Part shown: positions 8,101 through 15,370 of the stretch, in pieces
How the letters are laid out: every line of letters begins with the position of its first letter
Numbering within the stretch: the first letter of the stretch is position 1
Assembly (NCBI GenBank): GCA_028139285.1
Contig: JAOINI010000009.1
Coordinates: 1-40,008, forward strand
Direction: 5' to 3'
DNA: 40,008 nucleotides
From: Candidatus Pelagibacter sp.
Lineage (GTDB): Bacteria > Pseudomonadota > Alphaproteobacteria > Pelagibacterales > Pelagibacteraceae
Position numbers and translations under genes: made by a program
Notes under the pieces: model-generated
Databases searched by the model: none
The model's input: only the letters and a program-made list of their open reading frames with translations
What the model was told of the DNA's origin: nothing

Positions 8101-8582
8101 TAAACTTTTGAACCTTTAGTTTTAATTATTAATTCAAGTTCACTATATTCTTTACAATTACAACTTTTAAGAACTTCTAATCTCTCGTTAGCTTTATCTA
8201 TTCTATTAGTTTGCACATAAAGTTCACCTAAATATTCATTAATACCATTATGATTAGGTTTAAGACTTAAACCTTCTAAATAAAACTTTTCTGCTTTTTC
8301 AAAATTTCCAGTTTTTCTAGTTGTGTATCCCATGTAATTAAGAATATCTGGATTTTTTTTATCTGATTTGTATGCTTTTTCTAATTTACTGAAAGCTTGA
8401 GAATAAAGTTTTTTGGCTTTTTCTGTTTTTTCCTTTTTTTCTAATTTACCAGCTCTTTTAACTAATTTAACAGCATCCTCGTACAGCGATGTCTCGTTAG
8501 AGGAGCTGCTGCTATCGCTTCCAGCTGCAAACAAACCTGTACTTAACATTAAGGAAAAAGTTATTATAACTAAATATTTCAT
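8097..8582 (-). CDS. Exported TPR-repeat protein
   Basis: Protein of 161 residues with a clear signal peptide (MKYLVIITFSLMLSTGLFAAG) and a serine-rich linker of about 10 residues, followed by two to three tetratricopeptide-like helical repeats. The clearest is ILNYMGYTTRKTGNFEKAEKFY near 81-102, with its partner helices after it. It is probably a periplasmic protein-protein interaction module. The C-terminal tail has CNCKEY, two cysteines that might form a disulfide. It is convergent with DUF2237 and stands just downstream of the minus-strand SDR gene. The partner is unknown. Confidence 0.85.
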   Translation of the reverse strand: MKYLVIITFSLMLSTGLFAAGSDSSSSSNETSLYEDAVKLVKRAGKLEKKEKTEKAKKLYSQAFSKLEKAYKSDKKNPDILNYMGYTTRKTGNFEKAEKFYLEGLSLKPNHNGINEYLGELYVQTNRIDKANERLEVLKSCNCKEYSELELIIKTKGSKVY

Positions 8583-8613
8583 TAAATCTTTTTAACTTTT
8601 TTAAACAAAATTG

Positions 8614-9324
8614 TTATGCGACAGATGAGCGTCCTCCGTCTACTCCAAATATTTGACCTGTTATCCAGGAGCTCTCTTCTGTAAGAAGGAACTTAGCAAC
8701 AGATGCGGAGTCAGCTCCCTCACCTATTCTTTTCATTGGGTGCATTTTAGCAATACCCTCAGCAACTTTTTCATTTTTAAGTAAAAAATTTGAAATTTTA
8801 GAGTTTGTCAAACTGGGGGCAATACAGTTCACTCGAATATTCGGGGCGAACTCAGCAGCTAAAGCCAAAGTCAAACCCTCTATTGCACCTTTTGCTGATG
8901 AAACAATTGCATGATTAGGAAAACCTTGTTTTACGGCAACTGTTGAAAATAAAACTATTGAACCTTTATTTTTTTTCAAATTATCTGCTAAAGACTTGAT
9001 TGTCTCTGTTGCTGAAATAAGATTGAGGTTAAAAGACTGCATGAAATCACTTTTTTTTGTTAACTTTAATGGCTTCAAATCTATAGAACCTACACAAAAA
9101 GCAAGACCATTAATTTGTTCATCTTTTAAATCTGCTAATATTTTTTCAGAAAAATTTTCTTCGAGAACATCACATACAGTAAATGTTGAGTTTAATTCAT
9201 TGGCTAGTGCCGATAAGCTAGACTCATCTCGACCAACTAAGTGTAATTCCTCGTTACTCTCAGCTAATTTCTTTGCCAAAGAGGATCCAATCGATCCTGT
9301 TGCACCTAAAATTACTTTTTTCAT
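8614..9324 (-). CDS. SDR-family protein lacking the catalytic tyrosine
   Basis: Short-chain dehydrogenase/reductase fold. The glycine motif GATGSIGSS at the N-terminus should bind NAD(P), and the C-terminal GQIFGVDGGRSS is typical of FabG-like SDRs. The active site is unusual: where YxxxK is expected the sequence reads VSSAK, so lysine is kept but tyrosine is replaced by valine. A serine upstream is present (LFSTVAV). I start at the ATG at 9324, which puts the glycine motif at the usual place; an ATG at 9339 would add five residues. It is divergent from the photolyase at 9409 and shares an 84-nt intergenic region containing a dyad, suggesting joint control. It may be a non-catalytic or atypical SDR. 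Confidence 0.88.
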   Translation of the reverse strand: MKKVILGATGSIGSSLAKKLAESNEELHLVGRDESSLSALANELNSTFTVCDVLEENFSEKILADLKDEQINGLAFCVGSIDLKPLKLTKKSDFMQSFNLNLISATETIKSLADNLKKNKGSIVLFSTVAVKQGFPNHAIVSSAKGAIEGLTLALAAEFAPNIRVNCIAPSLTNSKISNFLLKNEKVAEGIAKMHPMKRIGEGADSASVAKFLLTEESSWITGQIFGVDGGRSSVA

Positions 9325-9352
9325 AATTAAAAATAACATTATTAACGGTTAT

Positions 9353-9378
9353 TTACATGCAAATAATGACGCGTGTAA
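9353..9378. promoter_or_regulatory. Candidate operator dyad between SDR and photolyase
   Basis: TTACATGC at 9353-9360 and GCGTGTAA at 9371-9378 form a 7-of-8 inverted repeat with a 10-nt spacer, and another TACA follows at 9381-9384. It is centred in the divergent intergenic region of two genes of the light-damage block. The symmetric TTACA/TGTAA ends resemble binding sites of dimeric regulators, including MerR-type proteins. No regulator gene is adjacent, so this is only a candidate. Confidence 0.4.
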
Positions 9379-9408
9379 TATACAAATAAAATATGTATTT
9401 TAATACCT

Positions 9409-10890
9409 ATGAAGCTTTTTATTATTTTAGGAAATCAATTATTTAACCCAAAATATCTATCTGATTATAAAGATCACATTTTTTTTATGGCAGAGGACTA
9501 TGGTTTATGTACTTTTGAAAAGCATCATAAATTAAAAATTCTTCTTTTTTTGTCTTCGATGAGATCTTTCAAAGACGAACTTAAATCAAAAAATTTTAAT
9601 GTAATTTATAAAGATGTGAATAAAGATTTTAAATTATCCTACGAAAAAAAATTAGAAAAGACTATTAAAGAAAAAAAAATAAGAGAAATTACCTTTTTTG
9701 AAATTGAGGATAAATTTTTTGAAAAAAGAATATTGAATTTAGGAAAAAAAAATTCACTTAAGATCAACCAAGTTAGATCTCCAATGTTTTTAATGGAGAG
9801 ACAGGAGTTTAAAGATTACCTTTCTAAAAATAAACGGCCTTTCATGGCAAATTTTTATAAAATTGTAAGAACAAAAATGAATTTATTGATGAATAAGAAT
9901 GGAACTCCAAAAGGGAATAAATGGAGTTTCGATGAGGAAAATAGAAAAAAACTTCCAAATACTATTAAAGTTCCTACAATTTCTAAGGCAAAAGAGACAA
10001 AGGAAACTATTACTCTTAAAAAATTTGTAAATTCTAATTTTAAAGACCATCCAGGTAATACTGATAAATTTTGGTTTCCAACAACACGAAAAGACGCAAG
10101 TAAATGGCTTGATGAGTTTTTGAAAGAGAGAATAAAGCTTTTTGGGGATTATGAAGATGCAGTGACAGATAAATCAAATACTGTTTTTCATAGCGCGCTA
10201 AGCCCACTAATAAACTTAGGTTTAATAGCCCCTGAAGAAATAATAGAGAAATTAAGAAAGATTGAAAATAAAGTACCTATGAATTCCTTAGAAGGATATA
10301 TTAGACAGATTATAGGTTGGAGAGAATTTATGAGAGGAATTTACCAAAACTATGATCAAAGATTGGATAACACTAATTTTTTTAATCATAAAAGAAAAAT
10401 GAAAAAATCTTGGTATGACGGAAATACTGGTTTAGATCCGTTAGATCATGCAATCAATAATGCTAAAAACTATGGCTGGTCACATCATATTGAAAGGCTA
10501 ATGATATTGGCAAATATAATGAATCTTTGTGAGATAAATCCTAAACAAGTTTATAAATGGTTTATGGAAATGTTCGTAGACTCATCTGACTGGGTAATGG
10601 CGCCAAATGTTTATGGAATGGGATTATTTAGTGATGGTGGAATATTTGCAACAAAACCTTATATTTGTGGATCTAGTTATTTTCTTAAAATGATGCATTT
10701 TAAAAAAGGTCCTTGGTGTGATGTAATGGACGGATTATATTGGAAATTTATAGATAGACATAAGAAATTTTTCTTAAAAAATCCGCGCCTTGCAATGATG
10801 GTTAGGGTTTCTGAAAAAATGAATAAAGAGAGAAAAATACGAATTTTTAAAGCTGCCAATAATTTTATAAAAGAAAATACTAATGGTTAA
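9409..10890 (+). CDS. FeS-BCP-type photolyase/cryptochrome without the FeS cysteines
   Basis: Protein of 493 residues of the bacterial (6-4) photolyase/CryB branch. An alpha/beta antenna-like domain (about 1-135) precedes a helical FAD domain. Family landmarks are the paired histidines H359-H360 in GWSHHIERLM, the DSSDWVMAPNVYGMG segment, DGGIFATKPY and a C-terminal LYWKF. The branch is named for a [4Fe-4S] cluster held by four cysteines (C350, C438, C441, C454 in Agrobacterium PhrB). Here the C350 position is Pro344, the loop carrying C438/C441 is shortened, and only Cys437 remains at the last position. Other cysteines (34, 374, 420) do not align with ligands. It should still bind FAD and repair UV photoproducts using light, but substrate is inferred. 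It overlaps DUF393 by 8 nt. Confidence 0.9.
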   Translation: MKLFIILGNQLFNPKYLSDYKDHIFFMAEDYGLCTFEKHHKLKILLFLSSMRSFKDELKSKNFNVIYKDVNKDFKLSYEKKLEKTIKEKKIREITFFEIEDKFFEKRILNLGKKNSLKINQVRSPMFLMERQEFKDYLSKNKRPFMANFYKIVRTKMNLLMNKNGTPKGNKWSFDEENRKKLPNTIKVPTISKAKETKETITLKKFVNSNFKDHPGNTDKFWFPTTRKDASKWLDEFLKERIKLFGDYEDAVTDKSNTVFHSALSPLINLGLIAPEEIIEKLRKIENKVPMNSLEGYIRQIIGWREFMRGIYQNYDQRLDNTNFFNHKRKMKKSWYDGNTGLDPLDHAINNAKNYGWSHHIERLMILANIMNLCEINPKQVYKWFMEMFVDSSDWVMAPNVYGMGLFSDGGIFATKPYICGSSYFLKMMHFKKGPWCDVMDGLYWKFIDRHKKFFLKNPRLAMMVRVSEKMNKERKIRIFKAANNFIKENTNG

Positions 10891-11242
10891 AGTTTTTTTT
10901 AACAATTCATGTAATATTTGTAGAGCCGAAATCAATCATTACAAAAAACATAGTGATAACAGTGTAGAATGGATTGATGTAACTAATAATGAGGAAGCTC
11001 AGAAAGTTACCTCAAAATCATATAAAGAACTTTTAAGAAGAATGCATGTTGTACAAGATGGTAAAATAATTGATGGGGCAGAGTCTTTTTTAATAATTTG
11101 GAAAAATGTTCCTAAATATAATTTTTTATATAAAATATTTAAAATTAAACCTCTATTTTTTATATTAAATATTTTCTATGAGATTGCAGCTTATTTTCTA
11201 TTTATAAAAAATAAACACCTTCTGAAAAATGAAAAAAGCTAA
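10883..11242 (+). CDS. DUF393 (DCC family) thiol-disulfide protein
   Basis: Protein of 119 residues with the thioredoxin-like DCC family start: FFNNSCNICRAEINHY puts a CxxC pair at Cys10 and Cys13. DGAESFLIIW follows the usual mid-domain pattern. The C-terminal 40 residues are hydrophobic and may associate with the membrane. Members are predicted thiol-disulfide oxidoreductases, but their partners are rarely known. It overlaps the photolyase by 8 nt and DUF2256 by 14 nt, so the three genes form one operon. DCC proteins often accompany photolyase genes in marine bacteria; a role in redox maintenance of that system is inference. Confidence 0.9.
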   Translation: MVKVFFNNSCNICRAEINHYKKHSDNSVEWIDVTNNEEAQKVTSKSYKELLRRMHVVQDGKIIDGAESFLIIWKNVPKYNFLYKIFKIKPLFFILNIFYEIAAYFLFIKNKHLLKNEKS

Positions 11243-11354
11243 TTTTCCTAAAAAAACTTGCCCAGTTTGTAATAAACCTTTTGCATGGAGAAAAAAATGG
11301 AGACTTAATTGGGATAGAGTAAAATATTGTTCGAAAAAATGTTCTTCAAAATAG
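11229..11354 (+). CDS. DUF2256 zinc-ribbon microprotein
   Basis: A 41-residue protein read directly from the DNA: ATG at 11229, TAG at 11352-11354. It has two cysteine pairs (Cys11/Cys14 in CPVC, Cys34/Cys38 in CSKKC) around the motif FAWRKKWRLNW, which is the DUF2256 signature. Four cysteines with this spacing suggest one bound zinc. The gene overlaps the end of DUF393 by 14 nt and stops one base before the convergent photolyase-like gene. From memory, DUF2256 genes commonly sit next to cryptochrome/photolyase genes, which fits here. Function is unknown; a small partner or nucleic-acid-binding factor is possible. Its length puts it below usual gene-calling cutoffs. Confidence 0.9.
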   Translation: MKKANFPKKTCPVCNKPFAWRKKWRLNWDRVKYCSKKCSSK

Positions 11355-11355
11355 A

Positions 11356-12492
11356 TTATTGTAATTTAAAACTTGTCAAAATTTTAGGAATGTTATTTTT
11401 AAAATTAAAAAATCCTTTATTAGAAAATTGCCAAGAAAATTTGTCTTCCTCACTCAAAATAAAGTTTAATTTTAAACTTAGCTTTTTTCGAATAGTATTT
11501 AAAAAAGAAAAATTTTCTCCTATGCATGGGTGAACTACATCAAAAGAGTTAATTTCAGTTATAAGAGTTTGAAATTTTACTTCATCTATGATTTGTAATT
11601 CTTCAAATCTTTTTTTTTGATCATTAATTATTTCTGACTTATAGTCTAGGACCTTTTGTTCAAGCTTTAGCTTTCGAACATCATTACTAAGTAAAACTAA
11701 GTAAATATTTTTATATTTTTTTAAATTTTTATTTTCTAAATTTAATTCGTTTTCAAAAACTAGTAAATTTTCATTTGAATTATCTTCTGTAATAAAATCA
11801 AGTGAGTTTAATTTATATTCTCTTTTATCTGTTACAGGTAAAGCGTTCTCATTTAATTTAACATTCTTATATTTATTATTAGTAAACTTGCTTATATTCC
11901 ATGATTGAGCAACGTAGTGCTTTCCTTTAGTTTGAAGTCCAGCAACCCATCTCCAACTCAATGTGTTTGAAGCAGCATCACCATCGAATAAATGTTTCAT
12001 AAAGAATTCTGCTCCTTTTTGCCAGGGTAGATTTAAAGTAAATATCCAAATGCTAGCAAACCACATTCTTGTATGATTATGTAAATAATTATTTTCTTTC
12101 AGCTCTTTTACCCAATCATTAAAACATTCAATTTGAGTTTCACCATTGATTGCTTTTTTATAATTGTCATCTTCCTTAAATCCTTTTAAATCCTCTATAA
12201 AGTCAGTCCAAACTTTAGGTCTTAGCTCCAGCCAACCTTTCCAATAAACTCTCCAAAATATTTCTTGGATATATTTTTCAACTTTTTGATATGGAAACTT
12301 TGATAAAACAGTTTTGGCTACCTCATACTCAGTAATTAATCTATGGGAGATATAAGGTGATAAGCAAGATACATTTGATTTGTCTTTTGGCCCTAAATCA
12401 AAATTTCTTTTGAAACTATAATTTGCTAATTCACTGTTTATAAAAGTATCGAGCTGTTTTAAAGCTCCATCCCTTGAAATTTCGAATTTCAT
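11356..12492 (-). CDS. Photolyase-related flavoprotein with domains in reversed order
   Basis: Protein of 378 residues. Residues about 20-205 match the class I photolyase/cryptochrome FAD-binding domain: VSCLSPYISHR (41-51), EIFWRVYWKGW (77-87), YLHNHTRMWFAS (136-147), DGDAASNTLSWRWVAG (170-185). Unlike normal photolyases, no antenna domain precedes this; it begins almost at residue 1. Instead, residues about 240-378 form an alpha/beta-looking region starting LLVFENELNLEN, which resembles the first strand of a photolyase antenna domain, and ending KGFFNFKNNIPKIL, reminiscent of the antenna-to-FAD linker. This suggests a circular permutation. It ends an msrA operon and starts on the stop codon of the preceding gene (ATGA). 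DNA repair or blue-light sensing are both possible. Confidence 0.88.
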   Translation of the reverse strand: MKFEISRDGALKQLDTFINSELANYSFKRNFDLGPKDKSNVSCLSPYISHRLITEYEVAKTVLSKFPYQKVEKYIQEIFWRVYWKGWLELRPKVWTDFIEDLKGFKEDDNYKKAINGETQIECFNDWVKELKENNYLHNHTRMWFASIWIFTLNLPWQKGAEFFMKHLFDGDAASNTLSWRWVAGLQTKGKHYVAQSWNISKFTNNKYKNVKLNENALPVTDKREYKLNSLDFITEDNSNENLLVFENELNLENKNLKKYKNIYLVLLSNDVRKLKLEQKVLDYKSEIINDQKKRFEELQIIDEVKFQTLITEINSFDVVHPCIGENFSFLNTIRKKLSLKLNFILSEEDKFSWQFSNKGFFNFKNNIPKILTSFKLQ

Positions 12493-12692
12493 CAGTCTTC
12501 GTCATCCCTCCACCCATCGATAAAAAGTTTCCAGCATGCAAAAGAAACGCAAACAATTCCGACGCAAAAACCTAAAAGTACTCCATTATGCTTGCCTAAA
12601 TATATTGATCCATAATGAGTGCTTAGTATTGGCGGCACAACTAATATTGCACCAATAATTAAGTATCGAACTGCGAAGGGTGGTCTTTTCAA
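12492..12692 (-). CDS. Small two-helix membrane protein
   Basis: Protein of 66 residues with two predicted membrane segments, YLIIGAILVVPPIL (10-23) and LLGFCVGIVCVSFACWKLFI (39-58), and an acidic tail WRDDED. I do not recognise a family. It overlaps DUF4864-like by 4 nt at its start and the photolyase-like gene by its stop codon, so it is firmly within the msrA operon. A role in anchoring or supporting one of the neighbouring proteins is conceivable but unproven. Confidence 0.75.
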   Translation of the reverse strand: MKRPPFAVRYLIIGAILVVPPILSTHYGSIYLGKHNGVLLGFCVGIVCVSFACWKLFIDGWRDDED

Positions 12693-13144
12693 ATTGAATT
12701 TCCTTGATCAAGTGGCATTGAAACTGCAGTTGTGAACCAGCAATTAAAACAATTTTCCTCATTACCTTTACTTACGTGCCATTCATAAAAAAATTGTTGC
12801 TTCTCATCGCTTAATACTTTTACTCCGTAAATAAATTTATTTTCGGTATTAGTAATTAAATCTATCTTATGTGAAAAATGGTTTAAAAGTATTCTATAAT
12901 GAACATCATAAAGCATAATTCTAAATCTAGGGTATGGCCCAGTCATTTTTTTATTATCGGGATGAGCAAATATCCATGTTTGTTTAATGCCGTTATCTTT
13001 GTCATCATTATTTTTAAGAGCATCTAATTGTATTTTAATAACATCATAAGCAGATAAATTTTCTGCTGGTTTTATCATTTCTGCATTTACTGAATTAACA
13101 AAACCTAGAAAAAAAATTGCTAAAATTATTTTTTTCAATTCCAT
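12689..13144 (-). CDS. Exported protein, probably DUF4864
   Basis: Protein of 151 residues with a signal peptide (residues 1-21, ending VNA). The mature part is a small globular domain: VIKIQLDALKNND, then IKQTWIFAHPDNKK, then GPYPRFRIML, and ending with NCFNCWFTTAVSMPL. The pattern of a helix with QLDAL followed by WxFAHP resembles DUF4864, but I am only fairly sure. The CFNC pair may form a disulfide. It overlaps msrA by 10 nt and the small membrane protein by 4 nt, in an operon that ends with the photolyase-like gene. Location should be periplasmic, as for MsrA. Confidence 0.7.
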   Translation of the reverse strand: MELKKIILAIFFLGFVNSVNAEMIKPAENLSAYDVIKIQLDALKNNDDKDNGIKQTWIFAHPDNKKMTGPYPRFRIMLYDVHYRILLNHFSHKIDLITNTENKFIYGVKVLSDEKQQFFYEWHVSKGNEENCFNCWFTTAVSMPLDQGNSI

Positions 13145-13704
13145 ATTCTTCTCAAGGTATCTTCTCTTTTACACCCATTTTTATACATCAGATAACGAAT
13201 AAAATTTTTTTCATAATAATCTTGGTGATAATCTTCTGCTGGATAAAATTTCTTAAATTTCCAAACTAAAGTGACTATTTCTCTATTAAATTTACTTTCT
13301 AAATTTTTAAAAGATTTATCAATAAATTCTTTCTCAAGTTGATTCTGAAAAAAAATTACTGATCTATAGCTTTTACCTTTATCACAAAACTGACCCTCCG
13401 AATCAAAAGGATCTATATTTCTCCAATAAATATTTAAAAGTTGTTCATAACTTACAACTTTGGAGTCATATGTTATTTCTATAGCCTCCACGTGGCCAGT
13501 GTCTTTATATATTACATCTTGATAAGTAGGATTTTTTAAGTGACCTCCTGAATATCCTGAAATTGACGATAACACTCCTTCTATTTGATCAAATGACTCT
13601 TCCATACACCAAAAACAACCGCCAGCAAAATAAGCCTTTTTTTCCTCCGCATGCAAATTTAAACTTAAGGAAAGTATAGTGACAAAAAGTAAAATTTTTT
13701 TCAT
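13135..13704 (-). CDS. msrA: Exported peptide methionine-S-sulfoxide reductase MsrA
   Basis: Repairs oxidised methionine, S epimer. The catalytic motif GCFWC is at 29-33 with nucleophile Cys30. GYSGG, the YKDTGHVEAIEITYD segment and the YPAEDYHQDYY motif are all present. Residues 1-19 form a signal peptide (ending LHA), so the enzyme acts in the periplasm, which is less common than cytosolic MsrA. Resolving cysteines could be Cys104 (in GQFCDKG) and Cys178 near the C-terminus. It leads a minus-strand operon of four overlapping genes that ends in a photolyase-like flavoprotein, which links protein and DNA photodamage repair in one transcript. No msrB is present. Confidence 0.95.
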   Translation of the reverse strand: MKKILLFVTILSLSLNLHAEEKKAYFAGGCFWCMEESFDQIEGVLSSISGYSGGHLKNPTYQDVIYKDTGHVEAIEITYDSKVVSYEQLLNIYWRNIDPFDSEGQFCDKGKSYRSVIFFQNQLEKEFIDKSFKNLESKFNREIVTLVWKFKKFYPAEDYHQDYYEKNFIRYLMYKNGCKREDTLRRIWN

Positions 13705-13728
13705 ATTGTAAATGATATATTAATAATT

Positions 13729-14043
13729 ATGGAAAACGATGGATTTATTGTCATAGAAGGAATTCATGAAAATCCTAACAATATAAATACTTTAGACGAA
13801 CAAACAAAAGTTGTTCATGGTCCTTATAATAAAATCGAAGCTGAGAAAGTGGCTAAAGGCTTAATCCAAAAAAATATTGACAATTTTTATCATAGAGCTT
13901 GGGTAATAAATAAAAATGTTGAACTCAACAATGTTTGTGAAGAATGTAAAAAAGAGGATGACAGCGTAAAACAAAATTTTATCATGTATAGTTTCAAAAT
14001 TTGTAACAGCTGTAATTTAGCTAAAACTATTTTTCCCCTTTAG
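13729..14043 (+). CDS. Hypothetical protein with C-terminal CxxC pairs
   Basis: Protein of 104 residues that I do not recognise. The N-terminal part looks globular (FIVIEGI near 6-12, then a basic amphipathic helix KIEAEKVAKGLIQKN at 35-49). The C-terminal part holds two cysteine pairs, Cys70/Cys73 and Cys92/Cys95, spaced like a zinc ribbon. It is divergent from msrA with only 24 nt between the start codons, so they probably share a regulatory region. Its end overlaps the convergent Yip1-like gene by 4 nt. The open frame is consistent with a real gene, but support is limited to position and the cysteine pattern. Confidence 0.6.
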   Translation: MENDGFIVIEGIHENPNNINTLDEQTKVVHGPYNKIEAEKVAKGLIQKNIDNFYHRAWVINKNVELNNVCEECKKEDDSVKQNFIMYSFKICNSCNLAKTIFPL

Positions 14044-14561
14044 AAACCTTTAAATAAAACAATTATCAAGAATAAAAAAAACGCTTGAAACAACCATGAA
14101 ACAACTACAACTCCAAAAGCTTTCCAAAGACTTTCATAGTCTAGCGCAGATTTAACCGCTACGACCATACAAGCTAGCATCCAAAATGCAGAACCTATAA
14201 AAGTCACGGTCATCAATTCAGGTGTGACCCCAAAAACTCTAATTAGACCAGGTGCACTCGAAAAACCTATAGTTCTTAAAAGTTCTCCGTGATCACTTTT
14301 TGTATTTGGATCTCTAAATAATTTAACTCCTACAAAATAAATTACATAAGCCCAAACATACCAGCTGAGTAAAGATAAAGCCGGGGCTACTAAAAAATTT
14401 GATGCTCCTAAGTGTATTGAACCAACCCCGGCAGCTAAACTCGACAAAACAACTACAACACCAGCTTGGAAAGTTGCTTTTTTATCTTTTTCAACTTCCT
14501 CGTATAGCTCGATGTCTATTTTGATAGCTCTGAAAATTCTAATTATAAATAAATTAATCAT
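14040..14561 (-). CDS. Yip1-like membrane protein
   Basis: Protein of 173 residues with about five predicted membrane segments, starting after a charged N-terminal segment (IDIELYEEVEKDKKA). The arrangement resembles bacterial Yip1 domain proteins: a GELLRTIGFSSAPGLIRV loop between membrane helices and a final segment ending LFKGF. Function of bacterial Yip1 proteins is poorly known. It overlaps the hisN-like gene upstream by 4 nt and is convergent with the 13729 gene. Confidence 0.75.
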   Translation of the reverse strand: MINLFIIRIFRAIKIDIELYEEVEKDKKATFQAGVVVVLSSLAAGVGSIHLGASNFLVAPALSLLSWYVWAYVIYFVGVKLFRDPNTKSDHGELLRTIGFSSAPGLIRVFGVTPELMTVTFIGSAFWMLACMVVAVKSALDYESLWKAFGVVVVSWLFQAFFLFLIIVLFKGF

Positions 14562-15352
14562 TTTTTTGCAAAAGGTTTTAGTAATCTTAGAATCTTCTTA
14601 TGTAAAGCTTTATTAGATGAAGCTATAATGTTGCCTCCATTTTCAGCAGGCTCATTTTTCCAATTAGTTACAATTGCTCCAGAATTTTTTATAATCGGAA
14701 TTAATGGTAAAATGTCATAAGGTTTTAAATTTGCCTCAATAACGGCATCTACTTTACCTTCAGCTAACAAACAATAGTTTAAAGCATCAAATCCAGCTAA
14801 CCTAAAAGACCAACCAAATTTTTTAATAACCTTTTTTTGTCTCTCGTAACTAAGAGTCCCATGAAAGTTTCCAATAATTTTAACAGTTTTTAAATTACTG
14901 TTATTGGAGCATTTAAGAGTTTTTCTTTTGTTATTTCTGTATAGGTAAGATTTTTTCTGATCATTTATATAAAATTTACTTAGCTCTGGAAAATTAGCTA
15001 AACCAATTTTTGATTTTTTATTAAATGATAAGCTTATAAGATTAGACCATGTAGGTGCTCCAATAACAAATGCTCTTGTGCCATCTATTGGGTCGATAGA
15101 CCATTGATAGTTATTATTTGAGACTTTATCTTTAAATTCCTCTCCGATAATAGAGTCGTTAGGAAATTTTTTTGTAATTAATGATCTAATAAATTTTTCG
15201 AAAGATTTGTCAAAATTAGTGACTGGATCGTAATTTTTTTTATTTTCAGATTTATTATTTACTTTAATTAAAGAATTGGATTTGTTTTTATAGAATGAAT
15301 TAAGTTTTAAAGGTAAAGATTTTAAAAAATTAAAAGTATTTTTATAATTCAT
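14558..15352 (-). CDS. hisN: Inositol monophosphatase family, probable histidinol-phosphatase
   Basis: Magnesium-dependent phosphatase fold of 264 residues. The metal-binding motifs are all present: DPVTNFDKSFE, IIGEEF, the core WSIDPIDGTRAF, and KPYDILPLIPII near the C-terminus. The GTRAFVIGAPTW form of the core is characteristic of HisN-type histidinol-phosphatases, which do the penultimate step of histidine synthesis when no HisB phosphatase is present. hisI lies 8 kb away, so histidine genes are scattered here. Related family members act on inositol phosphate or phosphoadenosine phosphate; histidinol phosphate is favoured but not certain. It overlaps the Yip1-like gene by 4 nt and follows tspO by 18 nt. 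Confidence 0.82.
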   Translation of the reverse strand: MNYKNTFNFLKSLPLKLNSFYKNKSNSLIKVNNKSENKKNYDPVTNFDKSFEKFIRSLITKKFPNDSIIGEEFKDKVSNNNYQWSIDPIDGTRAFVIGAPTWSNLISLSFNKKSKIGLANFPELSKFYINDQKKSYLYRNNKRKTLKCSNNSNLKTVKIIGNFHGTLSYERQKKVIKKFGWSFRLAGFDALNYCLLAEGKVDAVIEANLKPYDILPLIPIIKNSGAIVTNWKNEPAENGGNIIASSNKALHKKILRLLKPFAKK

Positions 15353-15370
15353 GAGTGTATATAGCTTAAT

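Noticed and set aside
11327..11533. 68-residue plus-strand open frame after DUF2256
   Set aside because: It runs antisense into the photolyase-like gene; the DUF2256 frame explains the start of this region better.
9409..12492. The two photolyase-like genes as a split or duplicated single gene
   Set aside because: They lie on opposite strands and belong to different branches, with different FAD motifs.
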